Source: Parasponia andersonii (taxonomy: Eukaryota; Streptophyta; Magnoliopsida; Rosales; Cannabaceae). From it: 64,000 nt of DNA. The stretch spans positions 1-64,000 of the forward strand of contig JXTB01000235.1 in assembly GCA_002914805.1 (NCBI GenBank). Reading direction: 5' to 3'. Numbering within the stretch: position 1 is the first letter of the stretch; every line of letters starts with the position of its first letter. Both the position numbers and the translations under genes were made by a program. A model generated the notes under the pieces. It had not been told where the DNA came from, searched no databases, and worked only from the letters and a program-made list of their open reading frames with translations. Shown one piece after another: positions 47,459 through 59,100 of the stretch.

Positions 47459-47470
47459 GTTGGAAAGTGG

Positions 47471-49919
47471 TGAAGGAGATAGAATGGAAGAGTGGTGTTA
47501 AAAGCCAAAGAAAGGAAAACAAACTTTCAAAATGAAAGACGAAAACTATACCAACAATTACCAAGTTAGAAATCCTCAAAATTGCGAGCTTAGTTTTACT
47601 ACTCTATAATATTAGGGAAAAAGTCACTGTGTATAGTTTTCTAAAAAATATTGACCAAAATATGAACTTAAAAATAATAGGCAGATCCATACAGTATTTA
47701 AAAAAAAAAAAAATCTCAGATAATAGTATTTAAGGCAGGATGACAAGGTCATAAATTTTGCTCATCTTCATTGAAAGCTTTTATCAATTAAAAATATGAA
47801 AAATGCAAACTTAAATATCTCTTAGTTAAGTGGTTGTTCCAACAAAAGATCGTCTAGGACTTGGCCACTTGGGTTCCATTATTTAGAGTTTCAACTTATT
47901 TTCTTTTTACACTTTTTTTTTCTTTCTAGTTTTTTTTTTTATTTTCTCTTTTTTAAATCCCTTTTTTTTTTTACCCCTTTTCTAACTTTTTTTTTTTCAC
48001 ATTGAATCACTATTTTTTTTCTCGTCCTTAGTCTTTTTTAAATTATTTTTCCTTTAATCTTAAAAAAATTTAGTTCTTTTTTTTTTTTATAAGAAACTAA
48101 TCTGATTACCAAAGAAATCATCGATAATAATCATTTATTTATCAGAGAAACCAGTAACAATAATTAGAGAAACCAATTTAGTAACCATAGACCAATTTGA
48201 TTTTTAGCAATAACTAGAAAAACTAGTAATTCATTTGGTAGTTTTTAAGAAATGACACATTTGGGATTTTTTTTTTTTCCTCTTAAGTGGTTATCAAAGG
48301 ATACCAAGAATTAATTTGGTTAGTAGAATTAACAATCAATCTTGTTATTGCTTACTCTTGAAACTAGTAAATAATTGGTTACTGGAAACTATAAACCAAA
48401 TTAGGTTTTACTAATAATCAGTAACTAAAGAAATCATCATGTTATAAAAAAAAAAATCAGAAACCAATAACCAATGAAACCATATGATTACTAAAATAAA
48501 ATAAAAAATGTAACTAATTTAGTTTTTGGTAACCAAAATGTTTTCCAATAACACAAAGTGAAAAATAAAAGTTATTGGATCTAGAAACTAATTCTAGAAA
48601 CTAATATAGTTTGTAGCATTAACCAAAAACTAATTTTGTTATCAGAAACTATAAACTAAATTAGTTTCTAATAGTAACCATAAACTAATTATTGTTAATA
48701 TGATTACTAAAAACTAACATGAAACCAACAAATTAAAGTAGACAGTTTCTGATTACTAAAGTGGAAGAAAATAAAAAAAAGAAAAAAAAAAGGTTATTGG
48801 AAGCTTTTTAGAAACTAATTTAGTTTGTATCAGTAACAAGAAACTAAGTTTGTTATCGAAACCAGAAACTAAATTAGTTTCTAATAGTAACCATAAATCA
48901 ATTTTTGTTAATATGATTCCTAAAAACCAAAAAATCAAATTAGTTTTGTGAAACCAGGAAAAAATTAATTACTAAAAACTAATAATTAATTTTTTAATTA
49001 GAAACCAGAAATCAATAACTAGTAAAAAAGACTGAATGCTTCTTTCAAAAAAAGAGTAGAAGGGAGAAAAGAAAGGGGAAAAAAAAGAGTGAAAAAGGGG
49101 GAGGGGGAAGAAAGAAGACATTATAATAAGAGGAGTAGGGAAAAAAAATGAAAGAAAGGTAAGTAGACAAGTAATTAAAAAGGATATAGAATGAAAAAAA
49201 AGTGAAAATAAGAAAAAAAAAATTGAAATGGGTGGTCTAAATTTGAATCTAAGTACTTGAAGAAAATTTTAGAGGTCCGACTATAAGGCTATCACGGCTT
49301 TTATGATATGATGACACTTTAATTATGGGTTTCTAACACTTTTATATAAAAAAAAAGCCAAAATAATTATAAAAATACAGAAGTCAGGCTTCTTTCAAAT
49401 TTTTGTATAGTTTTTATTAGAAAAATATCACTTAAAAAAATTAGAAAAATATCATTTTTAAAATAGCCACTGGTTACCAATTTCTAAAAATTGATTACTA
49501 GTTATTAATTATCAGTTATATACTAATTATAAATAAATTTAGTTACTAATTATTACTTTTCATAAACTAGTTACCGGTTACTAGTTATTATTTTTAAAAA
49601 TAATATTTTTCTAAATATTTTTTCAAAAATGATATTTTTTTCCAATAAAAACTGTATCACCGTATTTTTCAATTTTTTTTTTTTAGAAAATACCATATAA
49701 TGTCTAATTTCTCCTTTAATTATTAATACTTACTCTAAAATTAATGACCAAAATTATGAAAACACTACCATATTTTCAACCTAAAATATTTTGAAAAATA
49801 CAAGTAAATGTAATACGGAAAAATAATTGTTTAAGGAGATCATAAAATTAGTATTATTTTTCAAAAATTAGGTATAAGTGTCCAAAATCAATAATTAGAT
49901 ATTTCAAGTGAGCTAGGGG
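47471..49919. other. Non-coding stretch rich in T-runs and short repeats
   Basis: Between 47470 and 48090 there are many poly-T and poly-A runs. From 48090 to 49040 it holds the AAACTAGTAACC-type low-complexity repeat. From 49345 to 49690 there is sequence similar to the elements around 899-1691 and 6240-6560. No gene is seen. Confidence 0.55.
48090..49040. repeat. Degenerate AAACTAATTTAGTTTC tract with a 213-bp tandem duplication
   Basis: Words such as GAAACTAATTTAGTTT, AGTAACCATAAAC and AACCAATAACC recur. A longer unit is duplicated: TTAGTTTCTAATAGTAACCA occurs at 48661 and again at 48874, 213 bp apart, with similar flanks. Non-coding. Confidence 0.65.
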
Positions 49920-50540
49920 TGCTCATTGGGCAAATGACACAACTTAAAATTTTTTTTTTTACTAAACACGGTATGATACGAAACGACCTTGTACCGTGCC
50001 AAGTACAACATGAGGTATTGGGTTGTGTCGGACTCATATTTTCAAATGCTGTAGGCTAGCATGGAACGACACAATATTGAGTATGAGCACGATACAATCA
50101 CAACATTAGGTATTTAACAAATATTTTATTTTAACTTAACAATCATATATAACAGGTTTTATAATTTACAAAATAATGGAAACATAATTCTAATAATTAT
50201 TACCATATAACTTAATTAAAAATTAATAGAGTCTCACACATAAATATAAAAGATTTGTTCGCTTATTGGTTAATTTTAACTGTCAATTAGGAATTAGCAA
50301 CTAACTATAATATAGGCTCATTATATCTGGTGATATGGACCTAATATAAGCGAGTACAACACAAGATATGCCCATGCTTGTGAGCCGCGCTAAGATTTTT
50401 AAGTTTAAATTATCACGACACAATATTTTATTAAGCCATGCGTGCCAAGTACAACATATAATGTGAGTGGGCCTTACTATTCATGGGTTGTAGCATAGCA
50501 CATCTGATACCAAGACACATCATTCATTGCAACTTTGGAC
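49920..50540. mobile_element. Possible non-autonomous DNA element
   Basis: The block starts 'gctaggggtgctcattgggc' and contains 'cgacacaatattgag', 'gccgcgctaag' and 'gggttgtagcatagcacatctg', more GC-rich than its flanks. The style resembles plant hAT-type non-autonomous elements, but I cannot read matching terminal repeats. Low-confidence call. Confidence 0.25.
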
Positions 50541-50568
50541 ACTGAAAATCAAAGTTCTTTTCCTATAT

Positions 50569-50600
50569 TAAAATAATAATAATAATAATAATAATAATAA
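50569..50600. repeat. (AAT)n microsatellite
   Basis: About ten AAT units in a row. Confidence 0.9.
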
Positions 50601-53055
50601 TTAAATCAAACAAATATAGACTTTAAATTGACCAAAATTTGAGAATCCATACATGATATAAATTATCATAATTTATCTTGTTTTGTCACAACTTTTCAAG
50701 TTTATATTTGCTTTAGATGAATTTTCCAATGTTTATGGAGGATGCATTTGTATTTATATTTAGTAGTTCTAACCTCTTGCGTCAATTAATGAGGGAGAAA
50801 TGTGAAAATAAATAACTAAATGTGTGGACAGATAACGAAAGTGACAACCCAGGCCTGATTGTGTAATTTTTCCAAAAATATTAAGGAAGAAAAGGAAGAA
50901 ATGTCTTATTTTGGAAATAAAGAAACTTTGATGGTGGCAGCTGTAATAGAAAAATTTACTTGATCAAATCCAGATTGCTTACACACCCAATGACCCAAAA
51001 TTAAAGACCATACAGTCATCACCAATATTGTATCGCCGTTTGGCCTTCTCACGATATGATATAAGCAAGAGAAACATTTTTTGACAATGGGATTTCAAGG
51101 AAATGCCAATGAGATGTAAACAAACTAATAATAAATAAAGATTCAAGTGTCAAAAGAGTTGAATGAACCTGCATAGTGCAAAGAGAATGAGACTATCAAC
51201 TTATCACATCCATAAATGAAGCTAGCCACTGGAAATGGAGAAAGAACTATCGATTCCAAGAATTGTAAGCGAGATTCTATGTCTGAGCTTAATAATTGGA
51301 ATTATCTTATCAAAAAAATAATAATGATTGGAATAATAGCTCATATTAATTAAACAAAACGAATGGCAAAAACAAATTACTGCAATCAAAGGACACAATG
51401 CCTAACAACATAAGAAAGCATACTCCAAATTATAAATGTTGGGCACTCTTACTAATTGGGTAATGGAGAGAAAAGGGAAATGAAAAGTGAAAGACTAGAT
51501 TCTTTTTCATGTGTTTGTATGCCAATGAATTACACATGAAAACGAATCCTAATCTTCTCATTCACTGATTCTTATTCCCCTCTATTCCCTTTACGATTAG
51601 TAAACGCCATTTTAACGGATTAGTAAACGTGGTGTTGAGTTATATTCAACTGCTGCAAAAACTAAAAAAGGGTAAGTAACGGAAGACTAATAAGAAAATT
51701 TTCATAAAATCATATTATACGAGCTATGCATTTTAGTACTATAACTAAGCACTATGAACCCTACCTCTAAAAGGAAGGTCACGGTAATTTAAAAAAAAAA
51801 AAAAAAAATTTAGTAGCAATGATTTACAGACTATATTGTCACACTCGGATGACCGACCAGAAAGTTCAGTGGTCTTAACATCAATTTTGTTACCATCTAC
51901 ATTAAAAACAGTCACATTCGGAACCTTATTCTCCAAGGAAGGCCTAAAGCCAATTCAGCTTGACATTCTCCGGTGCCTCTACCAGATCCCTCCTGTCACA
52001 GGCTGCCCAACTAAATAAGCAAGTACTAACAAGGAAACAAGAAAATTTTGTATATTATATTATACAGATTGCATATGTATTTTAGTTTGGGTTAACCTTA
52101 TTTTTAGTCCATGAAAAAGAATCTAAATTCTGTATGGTCCTTAATTTTTAAAAGGGGTTATAGAAATATGATCAAATTTTAGGCCCAGTTTAAGTAAATA
52201 TCCATTTATCAAGTATTATAGCAAAATGTCCAGTATATATATTATACTAAGTGTAAAATTTTATATACCAAGTACAAAAAATTATATACCCAGTACATTT
52301 CAGTATAGTAACTGAAATTGGTAGATAAACGTATCTATCAAGTGTAAAAATATATATACCTAGACATTTAGTTATAAAATTTAAAAAGTGGACATCTACT
52401 TAATCAAATTTAAAATATTAGTCATTCACTTAAATTTTTCTTTTTAAAATGTCCTAAATTTGGTTCATGAACTTTGTATTTGTCTCATTTTGGTCTTTCA
52501 ACCATCAAATGTTTTGCTACCTTGAATAATGTTGTATTGTCCCCATTATGGTCCCCAAGCTCAGATTGAAGAATTATGTTATAATCAGGGATCAAAACTG
52601 ATTTTTCAAAATTTCACATAATTCAGGATAAGAATGTGATATTTGAAGTTTCACTGATTTAAGGACCAATTTAGGACAAAAATATGATTTAAGGGACTAA
52701 GGAATATATCGAGTTTTGGACTATTAGCAGGGACTAGAAGTAATATAAACCGTTTTTAATTTTTAATTTTAGTACTAATGCTAAACATTACGTACTACAC
52801 ATTTATAAGGCAGTCCCCATTTTTCCTTTTTTTTATTCAAAAATAAATAAACTATGCCGAAAGTCCCAACTAAGCAACAAGTTCTAGAACACTAGATATG
52901 TATTTTATTTAAAAATTCAAGGAAAATAAAAACGTATAGGAAGGGACAGGCAGTTAAGAAGTCAGGTACCTCGTTATAAAACTCCGTTGAAACGACTGGA
53001 AAATTCATGTCCTCCTTACAATCACGCACCTACCCCATGTAAGTGGTAATGGAGC
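50601..53055. other. Non-coding stretch downstream of the Ca2+-ATPase
   Basis: No gene is supported. At 51837-52000 a block of mixed composition, bounded by TGTCACACTCGG and TCCTGTCACA, translates on the minus strand to VPNVTVFNVDGNKIDVKTTE; it may be a fragment of a gene or repeat and is not callable. The last 200 bases before the ATPase stop are its likely 3' UTR. Confidence 0.45.
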
Positions 53056-56000
53056 TCAGTGATGATTCTTGTGCGCATTAAATAGTGCATAAGCAATTGC
53101 GCTAACGATTACGCCCATAATTGAAGTTATAACTGCTTCCTTAAGTTTACCAAGACATTTATCTGAAACAGGTATAGATTTCACAAACCAACCAATGGGT
53201 AATGTTAGAACTGCTATTCCAATACAAGCTAGCCACTGCAACCCACTAAGACTTGTTGTGTTTGCAAGCTTGTTCAGAAACTCAACCATCACAACTTGAA
53301 GAACAATAGTTATCCCCACAATACCCATAAGCAATTGGTTCTTGTGAATTCCCACGAACACATTCTGCTTTTCCATATATCTTGAATTGAACATGTTAAA
53401 AACTTGGCAGAATACGAAAGTATTGAAAACCATTGTACTGTTTACTACTTTAGAGACATGGAAGATGGACTCACCATTGACCTGTAAGAACAAGAGGACT
53501 GCTATTTGGAAGACAGATTGAGCCAAAATGTTCCTCCACATGATGCTTGTTATTAGCTGTGCCGTTTGAACGGGCAGTGGTGGACTGTACATTAGTTCAT
53601 CTATCGGTCTCTCCGAGGCAAAAGCCATAGCACCAAAAACGTCCATAATCAGATTCACCCACAACAGTTGCACTGCTGTAAAAGGAACCTCACCAAGTGA
53701 AACCGCCGCAATAAAGTTGATAGCTAGAGCTGAAACATTCACTGTCAGTTGAAATTGGACGAATTTTTGTATGTTGTTGTAAACACATCGTCCCCACCTC
53801 ACAGCTTTGACAATAGAAGTGAAGTTGTCGTCTAAGATGACTATATCTGAGCACTGCTTCGCCACTTCAGTGCCTTTTATCCCCATCGAAAGCCCTGCAT
53901 TAGCTTCACGCAACACGCAAGTATCATTAATGCCATCTCCGGTTGCTGCAACCACATGACCATTCTGTTTCAGACACCGTACCATCAAAAGCTTGTCATA
54001 TTGGGAGGACCTTGCCATCACGCGTATGCTTTCAATCTTCTTCATTCTCTGGTCGTCTGTGCAGTTTCGAAAATCGCCTGCATCTATTACTACCCCATCA
54101 ATTTGTTGATCCTGCGGCCCTAGTATTCCGCACTCAGCAGCTATAGCTTTGGCTCTGAAAATGTTATCTCCTGTAATCATTGTGATAGTCACTCCTGCAG
54201 ATTTGCAATGTTGCACTGCATCCCTAAGTCCTGGTCGACACGGGTCTTTCAGACCAACTACACCAAGCAAGGTTAGACCACTTTCTTTGAGCCTTGGTTG
54301 GGCCTTGTTGTCATCATTGTATTCCATTTCTTCTTCTGAAATTTGGCGATAAGCAAAAGCAATGCATCGGAGGCTACTAGCTGCCATGCCCTCGATTATT
54401 TTCTTAATTTCACTCCTTGCACCTTCATGCAAGAACTCTATGGTCCCATCACGTTCATGATACCTCGAGCACATTTCTAGTACCATCTCTGCAGCTCCTT
54501 TCCAGTGGACATGGATGGTGCTATCAGCATTTTTTCTGACCAAGACCCCACTTCGTTTCTTCTCCGAGTTAAATGCTTCGATATGTAGGACTTCAAAATC
54601 AGTCTTCATCTTTTCCAGGTCCATTCCCAAATCTTCAATACCCCAAGAGAGAATTGCTTTCTCTGTGGGACTACCAGTAAGTTCAAGTTCAGAAACTGAT
54701 ACAGGTTCATATATGTTACCTGTTGTATTCAAACCAACTCCTTGACGGAATAATTCACAAACATTCCGTCCAATTACATTTATGCAAGGCTTTGATTTGA
54801 TATGTTCTTGACCGAGCCAAAATTGAATCACTTTCATTTGGTTTAAGGTCAAGGTTCCGGTTTTATCAGTGCAGATAGTAGTAACAGAGCCCATTGTTTC
54901 GCAAGCAGATAGATTCCTCATCAATGCGTGGTCAGCCATCATTCTCTTCATGAAGTAAGCTAGTGTTAGCCTGACAGCCAATGGCAAACGTTTTGGGACT
55001 GCAACCACTAAGGTACAGACTACAACAGCAACAATTTGCACCACTCTGATCAACACATCTTGTATATCTGTTTTGCTGCCATTGAACTCCACATTTCCTT
55101 TCTCATCTTTCGTACTCCCAGTAAAATAACGAATCAACATGACTAGAAGAAATAGCAAAGCAGCTATGGAGCTTACCTTCGCAACTGAAGAAGCTAGTTT
55201 GTCTAGTCCATTTTGTAATGGAGTTCGGTCCACAAAACCGCACGAAGACGGGCACATCAGTGAGCCCCACTCTGTGTTAATCCCGACAGCCGTCACCAAC
55301 ATCATTCCAAAGCCATCCGCCACATTTGAACCGGAGAACAAAAAAGGGTGCTCAGTTGAATCAATCCGGATGTGGTCACTCTCCCCTGTGAGGCTTGACT
55401 CGTCCACTTGCAAAGAAAACCCATGTAAGAACAACCCATCCGCTGGAACTTGGTCGCCTATCTTAAGCAACACTATATCTCCAACTACAACATCACATAT
55501 AGAAATTTGTTTCGGCCTCCCACCTCTGATGACCTCGATTTGGATATCTTTTCTGATTTCAGACCCCTCAAGTAACTGTATCTCCAGTCCAAAGTCTCTG
55601 AGAGCAGTGCAAAAGACAACCAAAAGCACAGCAATAAAGATACCACAACCATCGTACCAGCCTTTCCGGACCCCATGTTCCTTAATTTCCAACCCAAGCT
55701 CAACACCAGCTAAGGCCAGTAAGATGAGAAGACAAGAGTCGTTTAAAGCGTCCACAACAAAACAAAGGAACCCTTTGGGGGTTTTCTTCGGGTGAGCATT
55801 TGAACCAAACCTTTCACGCCGCGTCTTGATATCTTGATCGTTGTCCGGGATTCCAGCAAGAGAGTCGATTCCAAGAGAGGCGGCAACTCCTTCAACTCCT
55901 CCGAGCTGGCCTAGAGCTACCACGTCTTTGTTCTTCACCACACTCACGAGTGTCTGAGGGTCAACAACGGTGGGGGCGAGGGTGTTTGGAGAAGGGCTTT

Positions 56001-56199
56001 CATGGCTTCCACTTCCAGGGTGGGAAATATTTGGAGAATACACTTCAAAGGTGGCAGTGGTGGAAGAGCGCAAGGGTGAGGTGTCCAATTGGGAGTGATT
56101 GTTGCTCTTTGTCTTGGATGCAATGAGAGATCCCATGGCCCGGCTGGCATAGATTGCTCGATACCACACGCGCCACCGCTGCCGGGCTATTGTTGACAT
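53056..56199 (-). CDS. P2B-type autoinhibited Ca2+-ATPase, ACA12/13-like, with altered M4 motif
   Basis: Intronless, 1047 residues, the usual length and structure of the ACA12/13 group, which pump Ca2+ out of the cytosol. The N-terminus, ARQRWRVWYRAIYASRAM, is a basic amphipathic stretch like the calmodulin-binding autoinhibitory region. Seen in order: M1 and M2 (about 146-203), TGES (271-274), M3 and M4 (about 343-410), phosphorylation site DKTGT (Asp445), KGAAE (567-571), TGDN (676-679), TGDGIND (753-759), M5 and M6 (about 814-860) with VNLIMD (Asn849, Asp853), and M7-M10. M4 reads VPKRLPLAVRLTL where the family has VPEGLPLAVTLTL, so the Ca2+-binding Glu is Lys403. The hinge reads TGDGINDTCVL instead of TGDGTNDAPAL. 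A further hydrophobic stretch (1022-1040) follows M10. In-frame TAG about 57 bases upstream with no other ATG fixes the start. No stop or frameshift, so the gene looks maintained, but transport activity is doubtful. Confidence 0.93.
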   Translation of the reverse strand: MSTIARQRWRVWYRAIYASRAMGSLIASKTKSNNHSQLDTSPLRSSTTATFEVYSPNISHPGSGSHESPSPNTLAPTVVDPQTLVSVVKNKDVVALGQLGGVEGVAASLGIDSLAGIPDNDQDIKTRRERFGSNAHPKKTPKGFLCFVVDALNDSCLLILLALAGVELGLEIKEHGVRKGWYDGCGIFIAVLLVVFCTALRDFGLEIQLLEGSEIRKDIQIEVIRGGRPKQISICDVVVGDIVLLKIGDQVPADGLFLHGFSLQVDESSLTGESDHIRIDSTEHPFLFSGSNVADGFGMMLVTAVGINTEWGSLMCPSSCGFVDRTPLQNGLDKLASSVAKVSSIAALLFLLVMLIRYFTGSTKDEKGNVEFNGSKTDIQDVLIRVVQIVAVVVCTLVVAVPKRLPLAVRLTLAYFMKRMMADHALMRNLSACETMGSVTTICTDKTGTLTLNQMKVIQFWLGQEHIKSKPCINVIGRNVCELFRQGVGLNTTGNIYEPVSVSELELTGSPTEKAILSWGIEDLGMDLEKMKTDFEVLHIEAFNSEKKRSGVLVRKNADSTIHVHWKGAAEMVLEMCSRYHERDGTIEFLHEGARSEIKKIIEGMAASSLRCIAFAYRQISEEEMEYNDDNKAQPRLKESGLTLLGVVGLKDPCRPGLRDAVQHCKSAGVTITMITGDNIFRAKAIAAECGILGPQDQQIDGVVIDAGDFRNCTDDQRMKKIESIRVMARSSQYDKLLMVRCLKQNGHVVAATGDGINDTCVLREANAGLSMGIKGTEVAKQCSDIVILDDNFTSIVKAVRWGRCVYNNIQKFVQFQLTVNVSALAINFIAAVSLGEVPFTAVQLLWVNLIMDVFGAMAFASERPIDELMYSPPLPVQTAQLITSIMWRNILAQSVFQIAVLLFLQVNGESIFHVSKVVNSTMVFNTFVFCQVFNMFNSRYMEKQNVFVGIHKNQLLMGIVGITIVLQVVMVEFLNKLANTTSLSGLQWLACIGIAVLTLPIGWFVKSIPVSDKCLGKLKEAVITSIMGVIVSAIAYALFNAHKNHH

Positions 56200-56774
56200 G
56201 ATTCCTTCTGATGGTTTAATCTCCTTCCAAAATCGGTGATGAAAGCTTAATTCCTAATTTCTTGGCAAAAATGCCACCATGAGCTTGATATGGAAACGAT
56301 TTAGAGACGCCCTTTGATACGAAACTGAAAACATTGAAAAAATAATAATAATTAAGGTGGAGTATAATTTGAGACCACAAAAAAAAAAAAAAAACACATG
56401 AATTATAAGGAAAAAACCCATTTACTTGTAAGAAAAAAAGTATAATTTAAGTATATATTATATGAATCAACGCAAATAATTAGGTAAAGAAAAGTCTTCC
56501 TTTTTAGTTTTTTTTTTTTTTTTTTTCCTTCTTCTATATCTCGAAACAAACAAAAGAAGAGTCTAATACAATTTGCAGCCACTTTCTAAGCAGCTTCTTT
56601 AGTAATGAGCAATCTCACCAACTTTTATTTTTAACGTTTCCAGGTATCAGTTCAGTTAGTCTTTAACATGGTGATAGCCCTATCATCGTATGTGGTAGTT
56701 GAACCTAATGCATTAGTCCTAATCACTCCTATGCAACATAAGTGCTTCCTTATTGGGATATGTCAGGGCACCAT
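56200..56774 (-). other. Upstream region of the Ca2+-ATPase
   Basis: AT-rich with A-runs and T-runs. It should contain the promoter and 5' UTR, but no single TATA box stands out. Confidence 0.35.
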
Positions 56775-57516
56775 CCAACGGGCACTAGAATGAAATTAAA
56801 ATTGTAATAAGAATTATAATAGAATAAAATGAGAATAGGAATATAAATTTTATTTTATTATTTGGTTGAAAATTAGAATTATTAGTGGAATAAGAATTAT
56901 TGTATTTGATTACTAGTGAAATAAAATAGAATAAATGTCGTATTATCTATAATATATTTTTTAAAATTTTATATATTTTTCAACTATTAAAATTTAGTTG
57001 ATAAAAATTATTATTTCAACTTAAAAAGTTTATTATTTTATATAATTAATTAGTAATATTGGAATAAAATAAACTAAAAAAAATTTATTTCTAATTCGGT
57101 AATTATTACTATTATGATTTTAAAAAATGATAAATTATTTTTAAATGTGTGTGAATAACTTAATCTTAAAAAATTAACAAAAATATAGTTATATATTGGA
57201 AATCTGGAAAATAGTATTTCTATATGTGTACAAAATAAAAAAAATTATAAATATTACTATTATTAAAATTCTTAAATGTATGTAAGAAAGTTTACCTTTG
57301 TGGGAAAAAAGAGAATTAATGTCAATTTAATTATGACTTAAATGGAATGACAATTCTTTAGGAAAAGTAATGGAAACAAAATTATGTCAATTGATGGAAA
57401 TAAGTTTCCATTGGAATGAGAATTCTAATTTTATTTTTTAAACTAAATATTAGAATAGATAGTTTAGTGGAATGATCACTTCATTTTAATACTCATTCTA
57501 CTCAGCCAAACACCCC
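56775..57516. mobile_element. MITE-like element ending in GGGTGTTTGGCTGAGTAGAA
   Basis: The right end, on the minus strand, reads GGGTGTTTGGCTGAGTAGAA and then TGAGTATTAAAATGAAGTGA, and the left part 'actagaatgaaattaaaattgtaataagaattataat' is a loose inverted counterpart. The GTTTGG end is common in PIF/Harbinger-type MITEs. The interior is AT-rich and non-coding. The left boundary is approximate. Confidence 0.4.
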
Positions 57517-57587
57517 CTAAATCCAAATACTAATAGAATGGTGTCAATTATAACCCCTAAATCCAAATACTAATAGAATGGTGTCAG
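57515..57587 (+). repeat. Two-copy 40-bp tandem repeat
   Basis: CCCTAAATCCAAATACTAAT with the following AGAATGGTGTCA occurs twice, the copies starting exactly 40 bp apart. It straddles the right edge of the MITE-like element. Confidence 0.85.
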
Positions 57588-58632
57588 GTATAAATTATGA
57601 TGTAGATTTTATTCTTCTATTCTCGTGTGTTACTGGACATCGTGAGTGTCATTTAGTATTACCCGTTATGGTAATAGAAGGATAATAGGTTAGGAACAGT
57701 GCAATTCCTTAACTTAGTCTATTTACTTCACTACTTTTTTTCTTTTCTTCTTTTTGTTTCTCGTTTCTTTTTGATTTATATAAAGGAAGAAGTCATTGTT
57801 CGTAAGATGCATCAATTTACTCCAGTAATTAATGACCAACTCTTTACAGCGAATGACAAAATTGCCATTCAAGCTAACAGATTGAACAAAAACATGCGGA
57901 GCCGGAGTTTTTGGTGTGTTGACTTTGGTCTCTTTGCCAAGTTAATTCTTTTTTTTTTTTTTTTGAATTTTCTTATTTAATGTTTTCTTTCTTATTTTAT
58001 TCAGATCTGTTTTTCAAGTTCGAAATTTTATGTTTGGTTATCAGAATAAGGTGTCTGCTTTCATGATATGAACTTTTTGATGTTTAAATTTAGGGTAATT
58101 TTGTAACTTTAGAATTTAAATTTTTCTTAGTTATTTTGTTCATGGAGGATTTCCCCCAAGTTTTTTTCTATCTCGTATTACTTAAATTACTTTTCTGTTT
58201 CCCGATTTATGAGATTATTTGTGACAACCACGTCTTACAAATGTAAATGATAATTTTTATGATTATAACATACCTTTAAGGGGAACTCTAGTAAAAAGTT
58301 TCCTAATATTAGAGAACAAAATACAACATTTTTATTCACTGTCAAATGGAATCTATCGTCTCTTCAAAAAAAAAAAAAAAAGTGGAGTCTATCGTAGTGA
58401 TTATCATCTTATTTTGTTTGATCTCATTCGTGTAATATTTCGTTCTTCTTCTAGCAAAAGACTATTAAATGAAAATGACCCTGGCCTCCATCTCCCTTCG
58501 ACGAATCCCAAAAGAGTCTTAGTATCTCTCTACATTTTTTGAAATTTATAGGCAGAACTCTATACATGAGGATGTGTTCTCCTTTTCGTAAAAAATTTCC
58601 ACTTCTCTGGATTAAAGTCAACAATCGCGCTT

Positions 58633-58685
<53 letters not shown>

Positions 58686-59100
58686 CAATTGCGCTTTTTG
58701 ATGCCCAATAGCGAGATAATGATGCCTAATTAATTCTTTATTGATTGGGATTCGATTAGTGTAGAAAATTGAATTTAGGGATTTTACCTTTCTAATTTTT
58801 GTGTTTATTTTCCTTAGAAAAAACAAAGTAACATTAAGAAGTCATTATTTCTTATTGTAACATTAAGTCAGATGAGTGAAATATCAAACCCAAATAAGCT
58901 TTTTTTTTTTTTTTTTTCCTTTTTTATATCCAAAAGATAATCAAAGCAGGCATATAGAAGCTCTTTTCCCAACTACTCGGTACTCTCGACACAAACTTCT
59001 CCAATCAGATTCTTTGCACCGCATCTCTAGTTCTTTCTCATTCCTTTATCCGTAATTTATTTTTCTACCTTTGCATCTCTTTTAAGCTGCTATCCTCAAA
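57588..59100. other. Intergenic stretch
   Basis: AT-rich with long T-runs (57950-57964, 58633-58680, 58901-58918). The frames 57699-57980 and those near 58450-58830 are low-complexity or run through the homopolymers. No gene is supported. Confidence 0.5.

Larger units (their letters stand above)
34440..47470 (-). mobile_element. Old LINE, about 4.3 kb, broken by four nested insertions
   Basis: Reading on the minus strand: ORF1 from 47458 to about 46310, ORF2 start near 41318, endonuclease to 40760, reverse transcriptase 38538-36860, and the C-terminal region 35060-34440. The LINE text resumes after each inserted LTR. Removing the insertions (41546-42907, about 42925-46303, 38544-40754, 35061-36854 and their duplications) leaves about 4.3 kb. 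Stops and frameshifts run throughout, so it is dead. The 3' end with RNase H and tail is missing: the last readable words are about 'VGTSEKIR' near 34480. Confidence 0.75.

Noticed and set aside
55139..55795. 218-residue plus-strand frame
   Set aside because: Antisense shadow of the Ca2+-ATPase, which has all catalytic motifs on the minus strand.
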